Shown one piece after another: positions 43,855-55,090 of a DNA stretch of 64,000 nt. Source of the stretch: Haliclystus octoradiatus (taxonomy: Eukaryota > Cnidaria > Staurozoa > Stauromedusae > Haliclystidae); the NCBI GenBank assembly GCA_916610825.1, contig OU744446.1:28038445-28102444 (forward strand), written 5' to 3'. Position numbers and translations under genes: made by a program. The first letter of the stretch is position 1, and each line of letters begins with the position of its first letter. The notes under the pieces are model-generated. The model searched no databases. It worked only from the letters and a program-made list of their open reading frames with translations, and had not been told where the DNA came from.

Positions 43855-46337
43855 ATGGTCATTCAAAGTTTTATTTTAACTAAATGGTTGTCAAATAAAC
43901 AAAATGTTTTAGAATGTCTGCCTTGTGAGAAATGGTCGAAACAAATTATAAATTTAGATCGAGAGACTATTGTAATTGAACGTGCGCTTGGTGTGTTTTG
44001 GAATGTAACTAATGATAATTTATGTTTTATTGTTAAAAATGTGAATAAACCCTTTACAAAGCGTGGAATTCTTGCCACTGTTAGCACAATTTTTAACCCT
44101 GACGGATTTTTATCCCCTATCATGTTACTGCCCAAACTTCTTCTGCGAGAATTGTGGCAATCCAAGCCACCGATACAATGGGACGACCCATTACCAAAAC
44201 ACGTGCTAGATCGTTGGCTGGAGTGGCTGCAGACTCTCCATGTCATTGAAACAATCACATTGCCTCGTTGCTTTAGAAACACCTCCTTTTTCTCGACTGA
44301 ATTCACGACCGGCTTGCATATTTTTTGTGACGCCTCGCAAATTGCTCTTGGAACTGTAGCATTTCTGCGGTTTGAAAATGGCGATGCTATTTCTTGCTCA
44401 TTTGTTGCTGCAAAATCGCGCTGTGCTCCACTGCATGTTGTAACTATCCCGCGCTTAGAATTACAATCAGCAGTCCTAGTGACACGCATGTGCCAACAGT
44501 TAGTACAGGAATTAGACATCGACCTTAGTTCAGTTGTGTTTTGGTCAGATTCCAAAACGACCTTGTTGTACATTTCTAATGATTCCCGTAGATTTAAAGT
44601 ATTTGTAGCTAATAAAATTAGTGAGATTAGACTAACAACTAACCCTAACCAATGGCGACATTGCCCGGGCAATCTCAATCCTGCAGATATTTCATCACGT
44701 GGTCTCAGTCCTGAAGAGTTTCGTTCAGCCGACACTTGGTAAACTGGTCCATCATTCCTCTGGCAAACAAGTGATCACTGGCCGCAAGACTCACATCCAT
44801 TCATTCCGGACGAAGACCTAGAAGTGCGTGCCCGTCCTGTTCTTCAGACCAGTCAGCCACGTGATTCTCCATTGAAGCAAATCATCGAACGCTTCTCCTC
44901 TTGGTTTAAGGTAAAATGTATCCTATTCAGATTGCTTTTTGTTATTTCATGTTTTAAAGCTGATGATGTTGTTACCCCTTTGACCAAATTTGAAATTTTT
45001 GAAAGGGCAGAACGTTATTTGTTGATTTATGTCCAGCGTCAACATTATGCTAAGGATATCAGTAGCTTAAAAACAAAAGGTGACCTTCCTAATTCTAGTA
45101 CATTGAGATCATTGTGTCCGTTTCTTGATGAATACGGAGTACTTAGAGTAGGTGGACGCCTACATAATTCAGATTTAAGATTTTCTGCTAAACACCCTGT
45201 GATAATTCCACCCAATTCCAACATCGTTTGTGGCATCATAAACGATTATCACAATAATTTGTTACATGGCGGAGTGAATACAATTGTTTCCGAAATAAGA
45301 CAACGATTTTGGATCCCTAATTTGAAGTCTCTTGTGAAATAACACGCCCATCGTTGTGTGAAGTGTAGAAAAATTGATGCCAAACGTATGACGCAACACA
45401 TGTCCACCTTACCTAGTTTCAGAGTAAAATGTTCTCGAGCTTTTGCTAAAACCGGGGTTGCTTTTTTTGGGCCATTTTACGTTGTACGTGGTCGTTCTCG
45501 TGAGAAAAGATGGGGTTGCATTTTTACATGTCTCACTATCAGGGCTGTACACCTCGAGTCATGTTCATCACTCGATTCTGACCATTTCATACTGGCATTG
45601 CGTCAATTTGAGGCACGAAGAGGTTCCCCCTCTGAAATCATTTCTGATAATGGGACCAATTTTACAGGGGCAGAGCGGGAACTTAGAGAGGCGTTGGCAG
45701 AATGGAACTTATCCAAAATCGAAAGTTTCTGTCATCAGCGACACATTAAGTGGACATTTAACCCCCCAGAAGCCCCCCATTTCGGTGGTATCTGGGAACG
45801 CCTAATGAGATCCGTGAAGCGTTGCATTTATTCTGTTTTTTCTGAGCAAGTATCTTCACAGGAATTATTTGACTCAGTCTTATGTGATGTTGAGCGAAGC
45901 CTGAAATGCCGACCACTGACAAGCCTCTCGGATGACACAGCAGACCTTGAGCCGCTGACACCCAATCACTTCTTGCTTGGTCACGCGATGAATGATCGAG
46001 AGCCTGGCCTGTTTGTCCCACAAGATGTGTTCCTTCGAAAGCAGTGGAGAGCCGGACAAGCTTTGATGCAGTCATTCTGGCGTCGCTGGGCAAAAGAGTA
46101 TATCACCCTCCTTCAACAGCGTCAAAAATGGACCTCAATCACCTGAATATTAACATAGGGGACTTGGTGCTATTGGCAGATGATCGTCTTCCCCGTGGTA
46201 AATGGCCGCTAGCTGTTGTCACTGAGGTAAAAGAAAGTTCTGATGGCCTGGTGCGGTCGTACACAGTAAAAACAAAATCGTCTGTGTTAACAAGACCCAT
46301 TCATAAACTTTGCTTGCTTGAAGCAGCAGAAGATTAA
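43855..46337 (+). pseudogene. BEL/Pao pol, RNase H and integrase part
   Basis: Fossil. The first part contains the tail of RT and the DUF1759-like linker (RGILATVSTIFNPDGFLSP), then RNase H with HIFCDASQIALG, RLELQSAVL, FWSDSKTTLLYI and NPADISSRGL. Next comes the integrase zinc segment (HGGVNTIVSEIRQRFWIPN, then CVKCRK) and the core with IRAVHLE, SDNGTNFTG and PHFGGIWERLM. The C-terminal segment (GDLVLLADD) is the usual BEL tail. The assignment to BEL/Pao is firm. The gene is broken, and gag and protease are not present. Confidence 0.88.
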
Positions 46338-46522
46338 ATTGACTGGCTTTGCCCAGTAGTTGTATTAATTAAATCACAATGTTTCACTGTGAAGTTTTTA
46401 ATTTTTTACCATTGATAATTTAGCTTTTTAATACGGAATATTTTATCTATATCATTTTGATATACTTTCTGTAAATGTCCCCAATGCTCTATAATCATTC
46501 GCTTCTCTCATTGAGATGGGAA

Positions 46523-46785
46523 TGAAGATAGAGGATTGGGAACAATTCTTATTGTTAACAATATAGAGGCATGGTGCCCAATTAGTGATTGCAATATATG
46601 TTATAGCCTCACGTGTTATCGACAGGCATTGTTGGGCGAAAGCCATTGAAATAAGATCATTATTATCTAAGCCTCATTTGTTGATCTTCTTATGGACTCG
46701 TTGCTTTGAGTCAATCTTCGGTTTATTATAGTATTTATTACAGTCCTACAATAGAATTGTGTTCCTTTAAGACCACACTTTTACA
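46523..46785 (+). repeat. 3' LTR of the BEL/Pao element
   Basis: Same length as the 5' LTR, with about 4 substitutions, and followed directly by CGTAC. Confidence 0.92.
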
Positions 46786-46829
46786 CGTACAATCCTCCCC
46801 TGATTGAGCCGTTCTATTCGTTCTGAACA

Positions 46830-47308
46830 TGTAGTGCTACGCAGAGCCATCTATTTACAAGAGTTGGGACACTTCTGCCATTTTTGTATCTTTTTGCCTG
46901 GACCCGAGCACGTTTTTAACAGTGCGCATGTGCAGGAGAATGTTGTGTGTTTTTTTCAGCCATATTGGATTGTATTTTTTCGCGCGTTTCACTTGAAATG
47001 ATCGACCACCTGTTTCTGAAAGAACAAAGATGGCGTCCAAAAATCACGTGACTGGCATCTGTCCAATTGGAGACGATAGCGGCACATGAAAGCGTGTCTC
47101 AACTCTTGTAAATAGATGGCTCTGGTGCTACGGCCTCGTATTCGTGATGGCCTCGTAATCTTGATATAGATAAGTAGCATTGTACATGTAATAGAGGAGT
47201 TTATGTATGACTAGCAAACTGGTGTTGTCTCTGAGTTTTCTGAGTTATTATTATTACTGTTTAATTCACCATTATTATTATAGTGTCATTGGATAACTGG
47301 GCACTACA
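46830..47308 (+). repeat. 5' LTR of the Gypsy element, split by a MITE
   Basis: 479 bp in total. Removing the MITE and one copy of its 8-bp duplication leaves 188 bp, matching the 3' LTR exactly in length. Confidence 0.92.
46842..47124. mobile_element. 283-bp hAT-type MITE inside the Gypsy 5' LTR
   Basis: TIRs of about 30 bp start CAGAGCCATCTATTTACAAG. The perfect 8-bp duplication GTGCTACG lies at 46834-46841 and 47125-47132. TIR style and 8-bp duplication indicate hAT. No coding region. It is younger than the LTR it sits in. Confidence 0.9.
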
Positions 47309-47429
47309 CTGGCGCAGTTGATAGGATGAATATAATTTCAGTAGTATATAACTATTGATTCTGCAGTGACATAATTATATATAGAAAGGGAACGCGTTTT
47401 ATTTCAACGGCATTTTATTATAACTCAAA

Positions 47430-48806
47430 ATGAATGAGGATAACGGACAAGGTTCGAAGAAACCTTCAAGCTCAAGTAAAGCTGGAAATAAAGAAGATTC
47501 AACAACGTCGAAAGGTCTCTTTTCTTTTAGAGGAAGGTTACCACCAGAATTCGATCCAAGTCAAAGAGATGGCTATGACAGATTTACTCGCTGGAAATCC
47601 ACGTTTCAAAATTATATGCTAGCCTCTGATCTAGATACCCGATCTCAGGAGAAACAATTGGCTATTCTCTATAATATTGCTGGAGAAGAATTCAGACAAT
47701 TTACAAAGAAAAACTGTAAGTTTACTAACGCTAATCCTGAGAATATTGAAAATGTTCTGGCAAATGTAGAGTTACTATTAAAACCACAACGTCGAAATCT
47801 ACAGTACAGGTGTAAATTGCTTGATTTAAAACAGGGTCCTGATCAGACTATCACCGAATATTTACAATGTTTGAGATCTGTATTTGACGAGACTGGTTAC
47901 ACAGATGTTAACCTGACAGGCGAAATGTTAGTGCGTGACTTGCTCATTCTTGGGATTAAAAACGACGAGGCAAAACGTTTGATATTGCAACAAGATGTTG
48001 ACAACTTGACAGTAAGTCAGTGTGTTAATCTGATATCAACGTTTGAAACTGTTGCGATCAGGAATCCTGAATCAACTTTATCTGCCATCGATGACAAACA
48101 AATTACTGACTGTAAGTACTGTGGTAGACATCATGCATACGGAAACTGCCCTGCTTATGGTAAAACATGCAGTAACTGCAAAGGAAAAAATCACTTTCAA
48201 GTAAAGTGTAGATCAAATAAGAAAGCTGACAAAAATTTTAGCAAAAATAAACATAACAAAAATAAGAAAATAAATACAGCAGCAATAAGTGATGACGATA
48301 ATTCATCAGATGAAAGTGATGCCGCTTACGCTTTGAATGATGCTACGCATGGTCAACGTGCTTATGTGACATTGTGGTCATCAGGGCGATCTTTGAAATG
48401 TTTAATTGACCCAGGTGCTACTACAACAATGTTACCCGAAGAGTTTTTAATGACAGCTAAGGATTACAAATGTTTAAAATCAAGTTATGTACGACCATGG
48501 AATAGTCCAAAAATTAAAATCAAAGGTCAAGGTACTCTAAAAATATCCTCTTCGCCAACCTCAAAAACAGTGTCAATCAAAGCGAAATGTATTGATGACT
48601 TGAAATATCCGTTATTATGCTATTCGGATTATCTTGATTTGGGTGGAGAGCCTTTATCGCTGCCCGATGACTATCGCGTAGAGATAAACGCTGTAGGTAT
48701 TGAGGGATTAAGTAAAATTGGATCAGCCTCAATAAAACTACAGACAAACTCTAATCCAGTAGTCCAAGGGCCCGCAAATTGGCATTCCGGTTGCACGAGC
48801 CAGTAG
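47430..48806 (+). CDS. Gypsy gag-protease open frame (fossil element)
   Basis: 458 codons starting 121 bp after the 5' LTR. A gag capsid-like region fills residues about 35-215. Zinc knuckles follow at 228-260 (CKYCGRHHAYGNC and CSNCKGKNHFQVKC), then a Lys/Asn-rich linker. A retropepsin starts near residue 310 with the active site LIDPGATTTMLP at about 325-336. Gag would form the particle and the protease would cut the polyprotein. It belongs to the Gypsy element at 46830-57315, which is broken as a whole. Confidence 0.85.
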   Translation: MNEDNGQGSKKPSSSSKAGNKEDSTTSKGLFSFRGRLPPEFDPSQRDGYDRFTRWKSTFQNYMLASDLDTRSQEKQLAILYNIAGEEFRQFTKKNCKFTNANPENIENVLANVELLLKPQRRNLQYRCKLLDLKQGPDQTITEYLQCLRSVFDETGYTDVNLTGEMLVRDLLILGIKNDEAKRLILQQDVDNLTVSQCVNLISTFETVAIRNPESTLSAIDDKQITDCKYCGRHHAYGNCPAYGKTCSNCKGKNHFQVKCRSNKKADKNFSKNKHNKNKKINTAAISDDDNSSDESDAAYALNDATHGQRAYVTLWSSGRSLKCLIDPGATTTMLPEEFLMTAKDYKCLKSSYVRPWNSPKIKIKGQGTLKISSSPTSKTVSIKAKCIDDLKYPLLCYSDYLDLGGEPLSLPDDYRVEINAVGIEGLSKIGSASIKLQTNSNPVVQGPANWHSGCTSQ

Positions 48807-49487
48807 CTGCGGAAATCAATAAACTTGTAGAAAAGAACATTTTAGAGCGTGTTACAGGTCCTACGGAATGGCTCTCACCTATTGTAGTGGCATGGCGAAA
48901 GAATGGGAAACCGCGTATATGTGGGGATTTTCGTCGTCTGAACGACAATATTAAACGAGAAAGATATGTTATTCCTACAGCAGAATCATTTTTTGCAGAT
49001 CTACACGGAAGCAACGTATTTTCAACACTTGATCTCGAATCTGGTTTCAATCAGATAGAGTTAGATGAAACCTCAAGCAAATTAACGACGATTTCAACTC
49101 ACATTGGCAACTATCGTTACTTACGGCTACCGTTTGGAATCTCGTTGGCTCTGGAAATCTTTCAAAGAATTATGAGCGATCATCTACGTGGTTTGGACGG
49201 GTGCAAAGTATTTGTTGATGACATTTTAGTCCATGGAAAAGACAAAGCAGAACACGATCGTCGCCTAGAAGCTGTATTAGCCCGATTGAAAAAGATCGGT
49301 GCGAAACTAAACGATAAAAATGCAAGTATGCTCAGAAGGAGATCATATATCTTGGACATACTTTATCTGGAGATGGTGTCTCGCCCGATAAATCCAAAAT
49401 AACAGAAGCATTGGCATTAGAAGCACCTACAAATGTTACTGAGGCAAGAAGAGTCTTAGGTATGTTGAATTATATTCAGAAATTTTT
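48770..49487 (+). pseudogene. Gypsy reverse transcriptase region (fossil)
   Basis: Contains the RT fingers and palm: GPTEWLSPIVVAWRKNGKPR, RICGDFRRLN, FSTLDLESGFNQIELDE, YLRLPFGIS and the catalytic VFVDDILVHG. Then come ARRVLGMLNYIQKF and the border of the foreign 5.6-kb insertion. It continues on the far side of the insertion with PNLSNNMKSIRDIL. Confidence 0.88.
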
Positions 49488-49936
49488 TTGTAGTTAAATG
49501 AAATTTTACTGAGGTTAAACACTATCTTTGAATCCCGCTGCAAGCTCTCCTGTTAAATGGCACAAAGTCTTCTTATAGACACCAATCTGCCTTAGTGTTG
49601 AATTGAGCACATGTAACAGCATGACCCTGTCAGTTCCTTATTCCTAGGACCCTAGATTAAGCTAATTATCGGTGCGGCTCAGGGTGATACTGTTCTTTCT
49701 TTGCTTCAACGCACCGCTGAATGGTTGAGAAAAGTTGATGAGGGTTTATGCTTATTGAATGGCTCGTTTGATCTGTACTGCATGTATGCCTATGATCTGT
49801 TATGTAAAAGCCTTTCATCTAAACAATGATGTCAAGTTTGTATATGAACACAATTGTTATGCTGTTGCTATTGTATTTGTTGAAGCGGTTGATTTATGTG
49901 CTGCTGATATTTTACGCTGTTCATTGTTTACTTTCG
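49488..49936 (+). repeat. Block A of the composite insert, copy 1
   Basis: Starts TGTAGTTAAATGAAATTTTA and ends ...TTCATTGTTTACTTTC. It aligns with 54440-54888 with only about three differences. Confidence 0.93.
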
Positions 49937-50504
49937 CTTTACTTTTGCATTTTACATTGTTCGCTGTTCATTGTTCATTGTTTATTTTTTATAATGCCCT
50001 TGTGGTCTAGATAAATGTTAACATGATCCGCTATGGATTATTAGCGCCTTTAAATAACATTTGTTCTGCTGCCTGTAAGATATTATGCTCTCGATCGGCA
50101 TTCGTTGTGCTGTGGCGTGGTCACGCTATTGCAAAATTCACGGCCAGAGAGGGTGTTTGCTGCCACAGACCTGACTGTTTTTTGTAACCTGTAAACTGTT
50201 TGGCCAATTCACTTAGTTTATATATAGTTTCCAAGAGATTTTACTCAAAGGCACATGATCGAAAATGCATCAATGAAGTCAAATAAAATAAACAAGATAT
50301 TCCAACTCGACTGTCGCAAGCTTGCTTTGTTGGGATGAGTGACGGTGACAAAATTTACGTAAACGATGTTTAGTTTTAACTGCGTTTCAAAACTGATTTA
50401 TTTGATTGTTGCGCTGGTTTTGATTGTTTGCGATTCGATGTAGGTTTTGCACAATCATTCAATCATTCTTAATTATTCACCATTTTGCAATCACAAAAGT
50501 ATTA

Positions 50505-51370
50505 TGCCAGTTTTACCGCATGCAGCCAGCCTATTGTGTGAAAAAGGCGCAATGCTACTTTTGGCGATGTTTGTCATGATTGCTCACTGTCGACTATCAT
50601 TTTTCGTCGCGCCATTTCAAAGCTATTTTGTTGAAAGGTCATAGGTCACGCCTTCGATTAATTTTCCATAAACACGCGAGATTCATGCATGAATTATTGA
50701 CTACTTGTAAACAAAGGAAGTGCAGGAAACTGTTTTCGCTTAAAACTACTCTGTGTGATACACTTTGTGATTTATGTACGTTTGGCTCAATCCCATCGAT
50801 TTGCTACTAACTGATTTCACAAGCGTAAACATTCGCGTTTATCAGGCGATAACATGCACGTTGTTTAGTATGTTTAGGAGATTCAAGGGAAATTTAAAGT
50901 TGTTTTTAAAGTAAACCAAAGGCTAATATGAGCGGCTCTTGTTATCTTGTTATTTTGTTGCAGTTTCACACCGTGTTGACCGTTGTTAAAAAGTTGAAAT
51001 TATGCTAGAGACCATTTTGACAAAAATGATTTAGGCCGGATTACCACAGCAGCCAGCCCATTATGTGGAGAAGGCGCAATGCTGTTTTGGTGATTTTGTC
51101 ATGATTGCACACTGTCGAGTTCTTGATCGTCTACTATCATTTTTTGTCGCGCCATTTCAATGCTATTTTGTTGAAAGGTCATAGGCCTTCGAATTAATTT
51201 TCCATAAACACGCGAGTTTCATGCATGAATTAATTACTACTGGTAAACAAAGGTTCACTGCAGGAAAAAGTTGTTTTAAAGTAAACCAAAGGCAAATATG
51301 AGCGGCTCTTGTTATTTTGTTGCATTTTCACACTGTGATGACCGCTGTTAAAAAGTTGAAATCATGCTAA
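50505..51370 (+). repeat. Diverged tandem duplication inside the composite insert
   Basis: The segment from about 50505 (GCAGCCAGCC, then TTGTCGCGCCATTTCAA-type block, TTTCCATAAACACGCGAG, ATGAGCGGCTCTTGTTAT) recurs from about 51035 in the same order with substitutions and small gaps. No gene in either copy. Confidence 0.8.
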
Positions 51371-53029
51371 GGACCATTTAGACAAGCACACTTCCGGTAA
51401 TAAAAGTTGAGAATGGGTTTAGTGAAATTGGAGACAGTTTTCTACAAACATCCATGCGCTGGTCAGGTGTGTTAGTAAAATTCATTCAAATTGACTAGGA
51501 ATTAAGGCCTTTCAATTTAAACAAACTTGTTTCAGAATGGGCTGCATATTATCATTTAAAATTAATTATTCAGAAAGCCTGTAATAATTCTTCCAATTTG
51601 CTAAAATTTTTAAATTTTGTAAGTTTCGAAAAATATGTCTTCGACTGTCTGTCCTGCTCTCAAATATGCTGCTGCTCATGAAGCACAACATGTCTATTTA
51701 TCCTGATGATCATGTTTATACTGATATCAAGGCTTAATTCCTGCTGCTAGAGTCCCTAGATCAGACAGAAAGCCTCTGTACAATGTTCTGCTCGATGAAA
51801 TGAAGAGAGTCGCGACTCCATGCTAAAAATACTAATTACTAAAACTTTTCACGTATTTCTAAAACAATGAGAGGCCGATCACATAAGCATACCAAGTTGT
51901 AAGAAGACAGTGACCTGTCAAGCCAATCGAGACATGAAATCACAGCAGGACAAAGTTACTAGTTTGGCATTTAAACCCTCATATAATTGATAGAATGGGA
52001 CGACTTTCCCAAGAGTTCTGTTAGCATGTATGCTGAATGTCTGTCATAATCATGTGGGTAAAAGAGTTTGCTTATTCCCAGCCTATCTAAACACAATGCC
52101 ATGGTCCATGGTACCGGAAGGCTGGAGCAGTGGTTGGATCAGCAGGTTTTTACTAGATATTTTCTCAAATAACTGTTTGATTGACTTTTGATTTGAAGAA
52201 GTCTTTAACGAAGCATTTGCAGTGTTTTGATACCAGCTTTGAATCACCCTATCGCAAGAAATTTGGCCAATCACCACCTAATTGAGGTCGCATATGCTAA
52301 GCTTTGATTGGCCTTTCCGATTTTTGTAAGAAGCGCATCACTTTGTTCACTAAAAGCTACAGGGGTATGTGGCAGAGGTCTTACAAACAATTTCCCGACA
52401 GTTTGTTTCTTAACGTTTGCTTCGGTAAAAACATTTCATCAGCAATATTAGTATTTAGATTATTGGATTTAATTATTAATGCACATGGGTTCAGTTGACA
52501 TAAAAGACGGATACATCAAATTTCCTGTTTATTACTGTATGTGAACAGAATATGAGCTTTTTGGCCTTTGTAATTTGCTTTGGAAGACCAGCTAAAAAAA
52601 AAAAAAAAAAAAATTCCTGCTTTTCCTCACATAATTCGTTATGATATTCAAGAAGAAAACAGTTACAGATTTTTGATTTGTGCTTAACCATTTTCAAAAA
52701 CTCTATATTTGTTTATTATGTAAGCACTTGTCTTGACTCATAATTTAGCAATCACAGATCAGCCAAAAAAGAAACAGAAGCTTATGCAAATGAACAACAG
52801 AATTTAATCGCTGTGATGACAGCAGGGAAGAGTTTTTCAACTTTTCAGTGCACCTTGAAAAAGTCTTAGTTATTACTCGAAAAGTGAGATGATCTAAAAA
52901 GAATCAAGTGGCAATAACTCAATTATAAAAAAAAAAAAAAGAAAAAAAAAAAAAAATTTAAGCTGATACGGATATTTTGAAAATTGTCTGTGATCCGATG
53001 CTCTGGCCGGATCACGAATGGCTCCTCAG
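51371..53029. other. Non-coding part of the composite insert
   Basis: No gene recognised. Poly-A-like tracts lie at about 52595-52612 and 52928-52955. Confidence 0.4.
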
Positions 53030-53655
53030 GTATACCCCAATGTTATTGCTATGCTATCCTAATGGTTTAGGCCATGCCCCCATCATTTGTGCTGTCGTTG
53101 TTGTTGCTATGCCAATGCTTTTGTTTTGGGCCATGCCGCTATCATTGATGTTGTTGTTGCTATGCTATTCTATGCTATTGTGTTTGGGCCGTGCCGCTAT
53201 CATTGGTGTTGGGTTGTTGCTATGTTATATTTTGGGCCATGCCGCTAGTATTGATGTTGTTGTTGCTGATGTTGCTATGCTAATGCTTTGGGCCGTGCTG
53301 CTATCATTGATGTTGTTGTGGTTGCTATGCTAATGCTTTTGGGACATGCCGCTATCAATGATGTGGTTGTTGTTGATGTTGCTATGCTAATGCTTTGGGC
53401 CTTGCCGCTATTATTGATGTTGTTGTTGCTGATGTTGCTATGCTAATGCTTTGGGCCGTGCTGCTATCATTGATGCTGTTGTTGTTGCTATGTTAATGCC
53501 TTTGGGCCATGCCACTATTATTGATTTTGTTGCTATGCTAATGCCTTTGCGCCATGCCGTTATCATTGATGTTGTTGTTGTTGATGTTGCTATGCTAATG
53601 CTTTGGGCCATGCCGCTATCATTGATGTTGTTGTTGATGATGTTGCTATCACGGC
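53030..53655. repeat. Minisatellite of 50-60 bp units, about 11 copies
   Basis: Units centre on GGGCCATGCCGCTATCATTG followed by ATGTTGTTGTTG and GCTATGCTAATGCTTT, starting near 53069, 53129, 53188, 53235, 53289, 53341, 53397, 53453, 53504, 53548 and 53607. Open frames rich in Met/Leu/Ala across it are by-products of the repeat. Confidence 0.9.
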
Positions 53656-54047
53656 CAGATCTATTATTTTGGGCCTAAAGCAGAAATCATAAATAGGGCC
53701 AAAAATTCCCTAAAACTTTTCACTTGACAATTAATCCACAAAAACAAAGGTGTCTGCAGATTTGAGGTAAATTTTCACACCTTAATGATACAATTGAGTT
53801 AGACCCTGCGTTAAGTGTTAAATACTGTAGCCTAATTAGCGTCACCCTTTTGTACATGGAAAAACCTATATTAAAAATTATTAGTTTGCAATTTGTTGTG
53901 ATGGAATGAATCACTACAAAAGATTTGCATTATGAGAGGAACCACTTCAATTGCTAATGGAATATAATTTCTGAGATCTGCAATTGATTTGCATCAGAGC
54001 TAGGTATCAATTTTCTGATGATTTTGTTGTTGCTTGCTGATTTCAAC

Positions 54048-54091
<44 letters not shown>

Positions 54092-54322
54092 GTAGAACGT
54101 TTTCTTAGTCTACTGCCCTAAAAATCAACCCTGATTTATTATGTACCATCAGAACTAATATGCACTTCTCACGGTGCGTTTATGCATGTTTCTGTTTCAT
54201 GTTTATGTTTTCATCAATCCTTGTTTATCTGATTCAAATATTCAACCGGTGCTTGGGTATGTTTGGTGGGAGGTTCAGTCATCCCTGACCCTCCTCCAAG
54301 CACCTTGGAGGTAAGGTTTGGT
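53656..54322. other. Non-coding part of the composite insert with poly-A tract
   Basis: An A-run of about 35 bp is at 54052-54087. From about 54250 the sequence TGGTGGGAGGTT pairs with AACCTCCCACCA at 54370. No gene. Confidence 0.5.
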
Positions 54323-54438
54323 GGTGTCAGGTCTGCTATTGCTCAACTAGCTATTGTATTTTGCTGCCAACCTCCCACCAACCAAGCACCTAGGCCAAAT
54401 TTATTGTGATGTTAAGGATTCGAGATAAAGGGTTTAAT
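54323..54438 (+). repeat. Block B of the composite insert, copy 1
   Basis: Starts TGGTGTCAGGTCTGCTATTG and ends GATTCGAGATAAAGGGTTTAA. Identical or nearly so to 54975-55090. Confidence 0.93.
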
Positions 54439-54439
54439 T

Positions 54440-54888
54440 GTAGTTAAATGAAATTTTACTGAGGTTAAACACTATCTTTGAATCCCGCTGCAAGCTCTCC
54501 TGTTAAATGGCACAAAGTCTTCTTATAGACACCAATCTGCCTTAGTGTTGAATTGAGCACATGTAACAGCATGACTCTGTCAGTTCCTTATTCCTAGGAC
54601 CCTAGATTAAGCTAATTTTCGGTGCGGCTCAGGGTGATACTGTTCTTTCTTTGCTTCAACGCACCGCTGAATGGTTGAGAAAAGTTGATGAGGGTTTATG
54701 CTTATTGAATGGCTCGTTTGATCTGTACTGCACGTATGCCTATGATCTGTTATGTAAAAGCCTTTCATCTAAACAATGATGTCAAGTTTGTATATGAACA
54801 CAATTGTTATGCTGTTGCTATTGTATTTGTTGAAGCGGTTGATTTATGTGCTGCTGATATTTTACGCTGTTCATTGTTTACTTTCCCC
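54440..54888 (+). repeat. Block A of the composite insert, copy 2
   Basis: Second copy of 49488-49936, after which the sequence differs (CCCTCCCTACCCATCC). Confidence 0.93.
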
Positions 54889-54974
54889 TCCCTACCCATC
54901 CCTTTGTTGGTTGATAAAGGTAAGTATAACTAGGAATTCCACTGACTTAGCAGTGTGACTGGAGCTTGGTTGGT

Positions 54975-55090
54975 GGTGTCAGGTCTGCTATTGCTCAACT
55001 AGCTATTGTATTTTGCTGCCAACCTCCCACCAACCAAGCACCTAGGCCAAATTTATTGTGATGTTAAGGATTCGAGATAAAGGGTTTAAA
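54975..55090 (+). repeat. Block B of the composite insert, copy 2
   Basis: Second copy of 54323-54438, directly followed by resumption of the Gypsy coding sequence. Confidence 0.93.

Larger units (their letters stand above)
43557..46785 (+). mobile_element. BEL/Pao LTR retrotransposon, young but incomplete
   Basis: Two 263-bp LTRs (43557-43819 and 46523-46785) differ at about 4 sites and are flanked by a perfect 5-bp duplication, CGTAC, as is usual for BEL/Pao. The interior encodes only the second half of pol (RNase H and integrase). It is broken, with a small number of breaks, and is too short to be a full element. LTR similarity of about 98.5% points to a recent insertion. Confidence 0.93.
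49488..55088. mobile_element. 5.6-kb composite repeat inserted in Gypsy pol
   Basis: The Gypsy reading is interrupted between NYIQKF (up to about 49487) and PNLSNNMK (from about 55089). The insert consists of blocks A-X-B followed by A'-Y-B'. A (about 450 bp) is at 49488 and 54440; B (about 116 bp) is at 54323 and 54975. The start (TTAAACACTATCTTTGAATCC, slightly inside) and the reversed end (TTAAACCCTTTATCTCGAATCC) are imperfect inverted repeats, so a tandem pair of TIR elements is possible. A hairpin of AACCTCCCACCAACCAAGCA with its complement precedes B. No transposase is recognised in it. Confidence 0.75.

Noticed and set aside
43863-44735. 290-codon minus-strand frame
   Set aside because: It is exactly antisense to the BEL/Pao pol frame and has no features of its own.
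49759-50014. Paired Leu/Val-rich frames repeated at 54709-54958
   Set aside because: They are part of the duplicated block A; the frames diverge at the block edge and show no family features.
53030-53680. Hydrophobic open frames that look like membrane proteins
   Set aside because: They are translations of an 11-copy minisatellite; the repeated unit gives open frames in more than one register.
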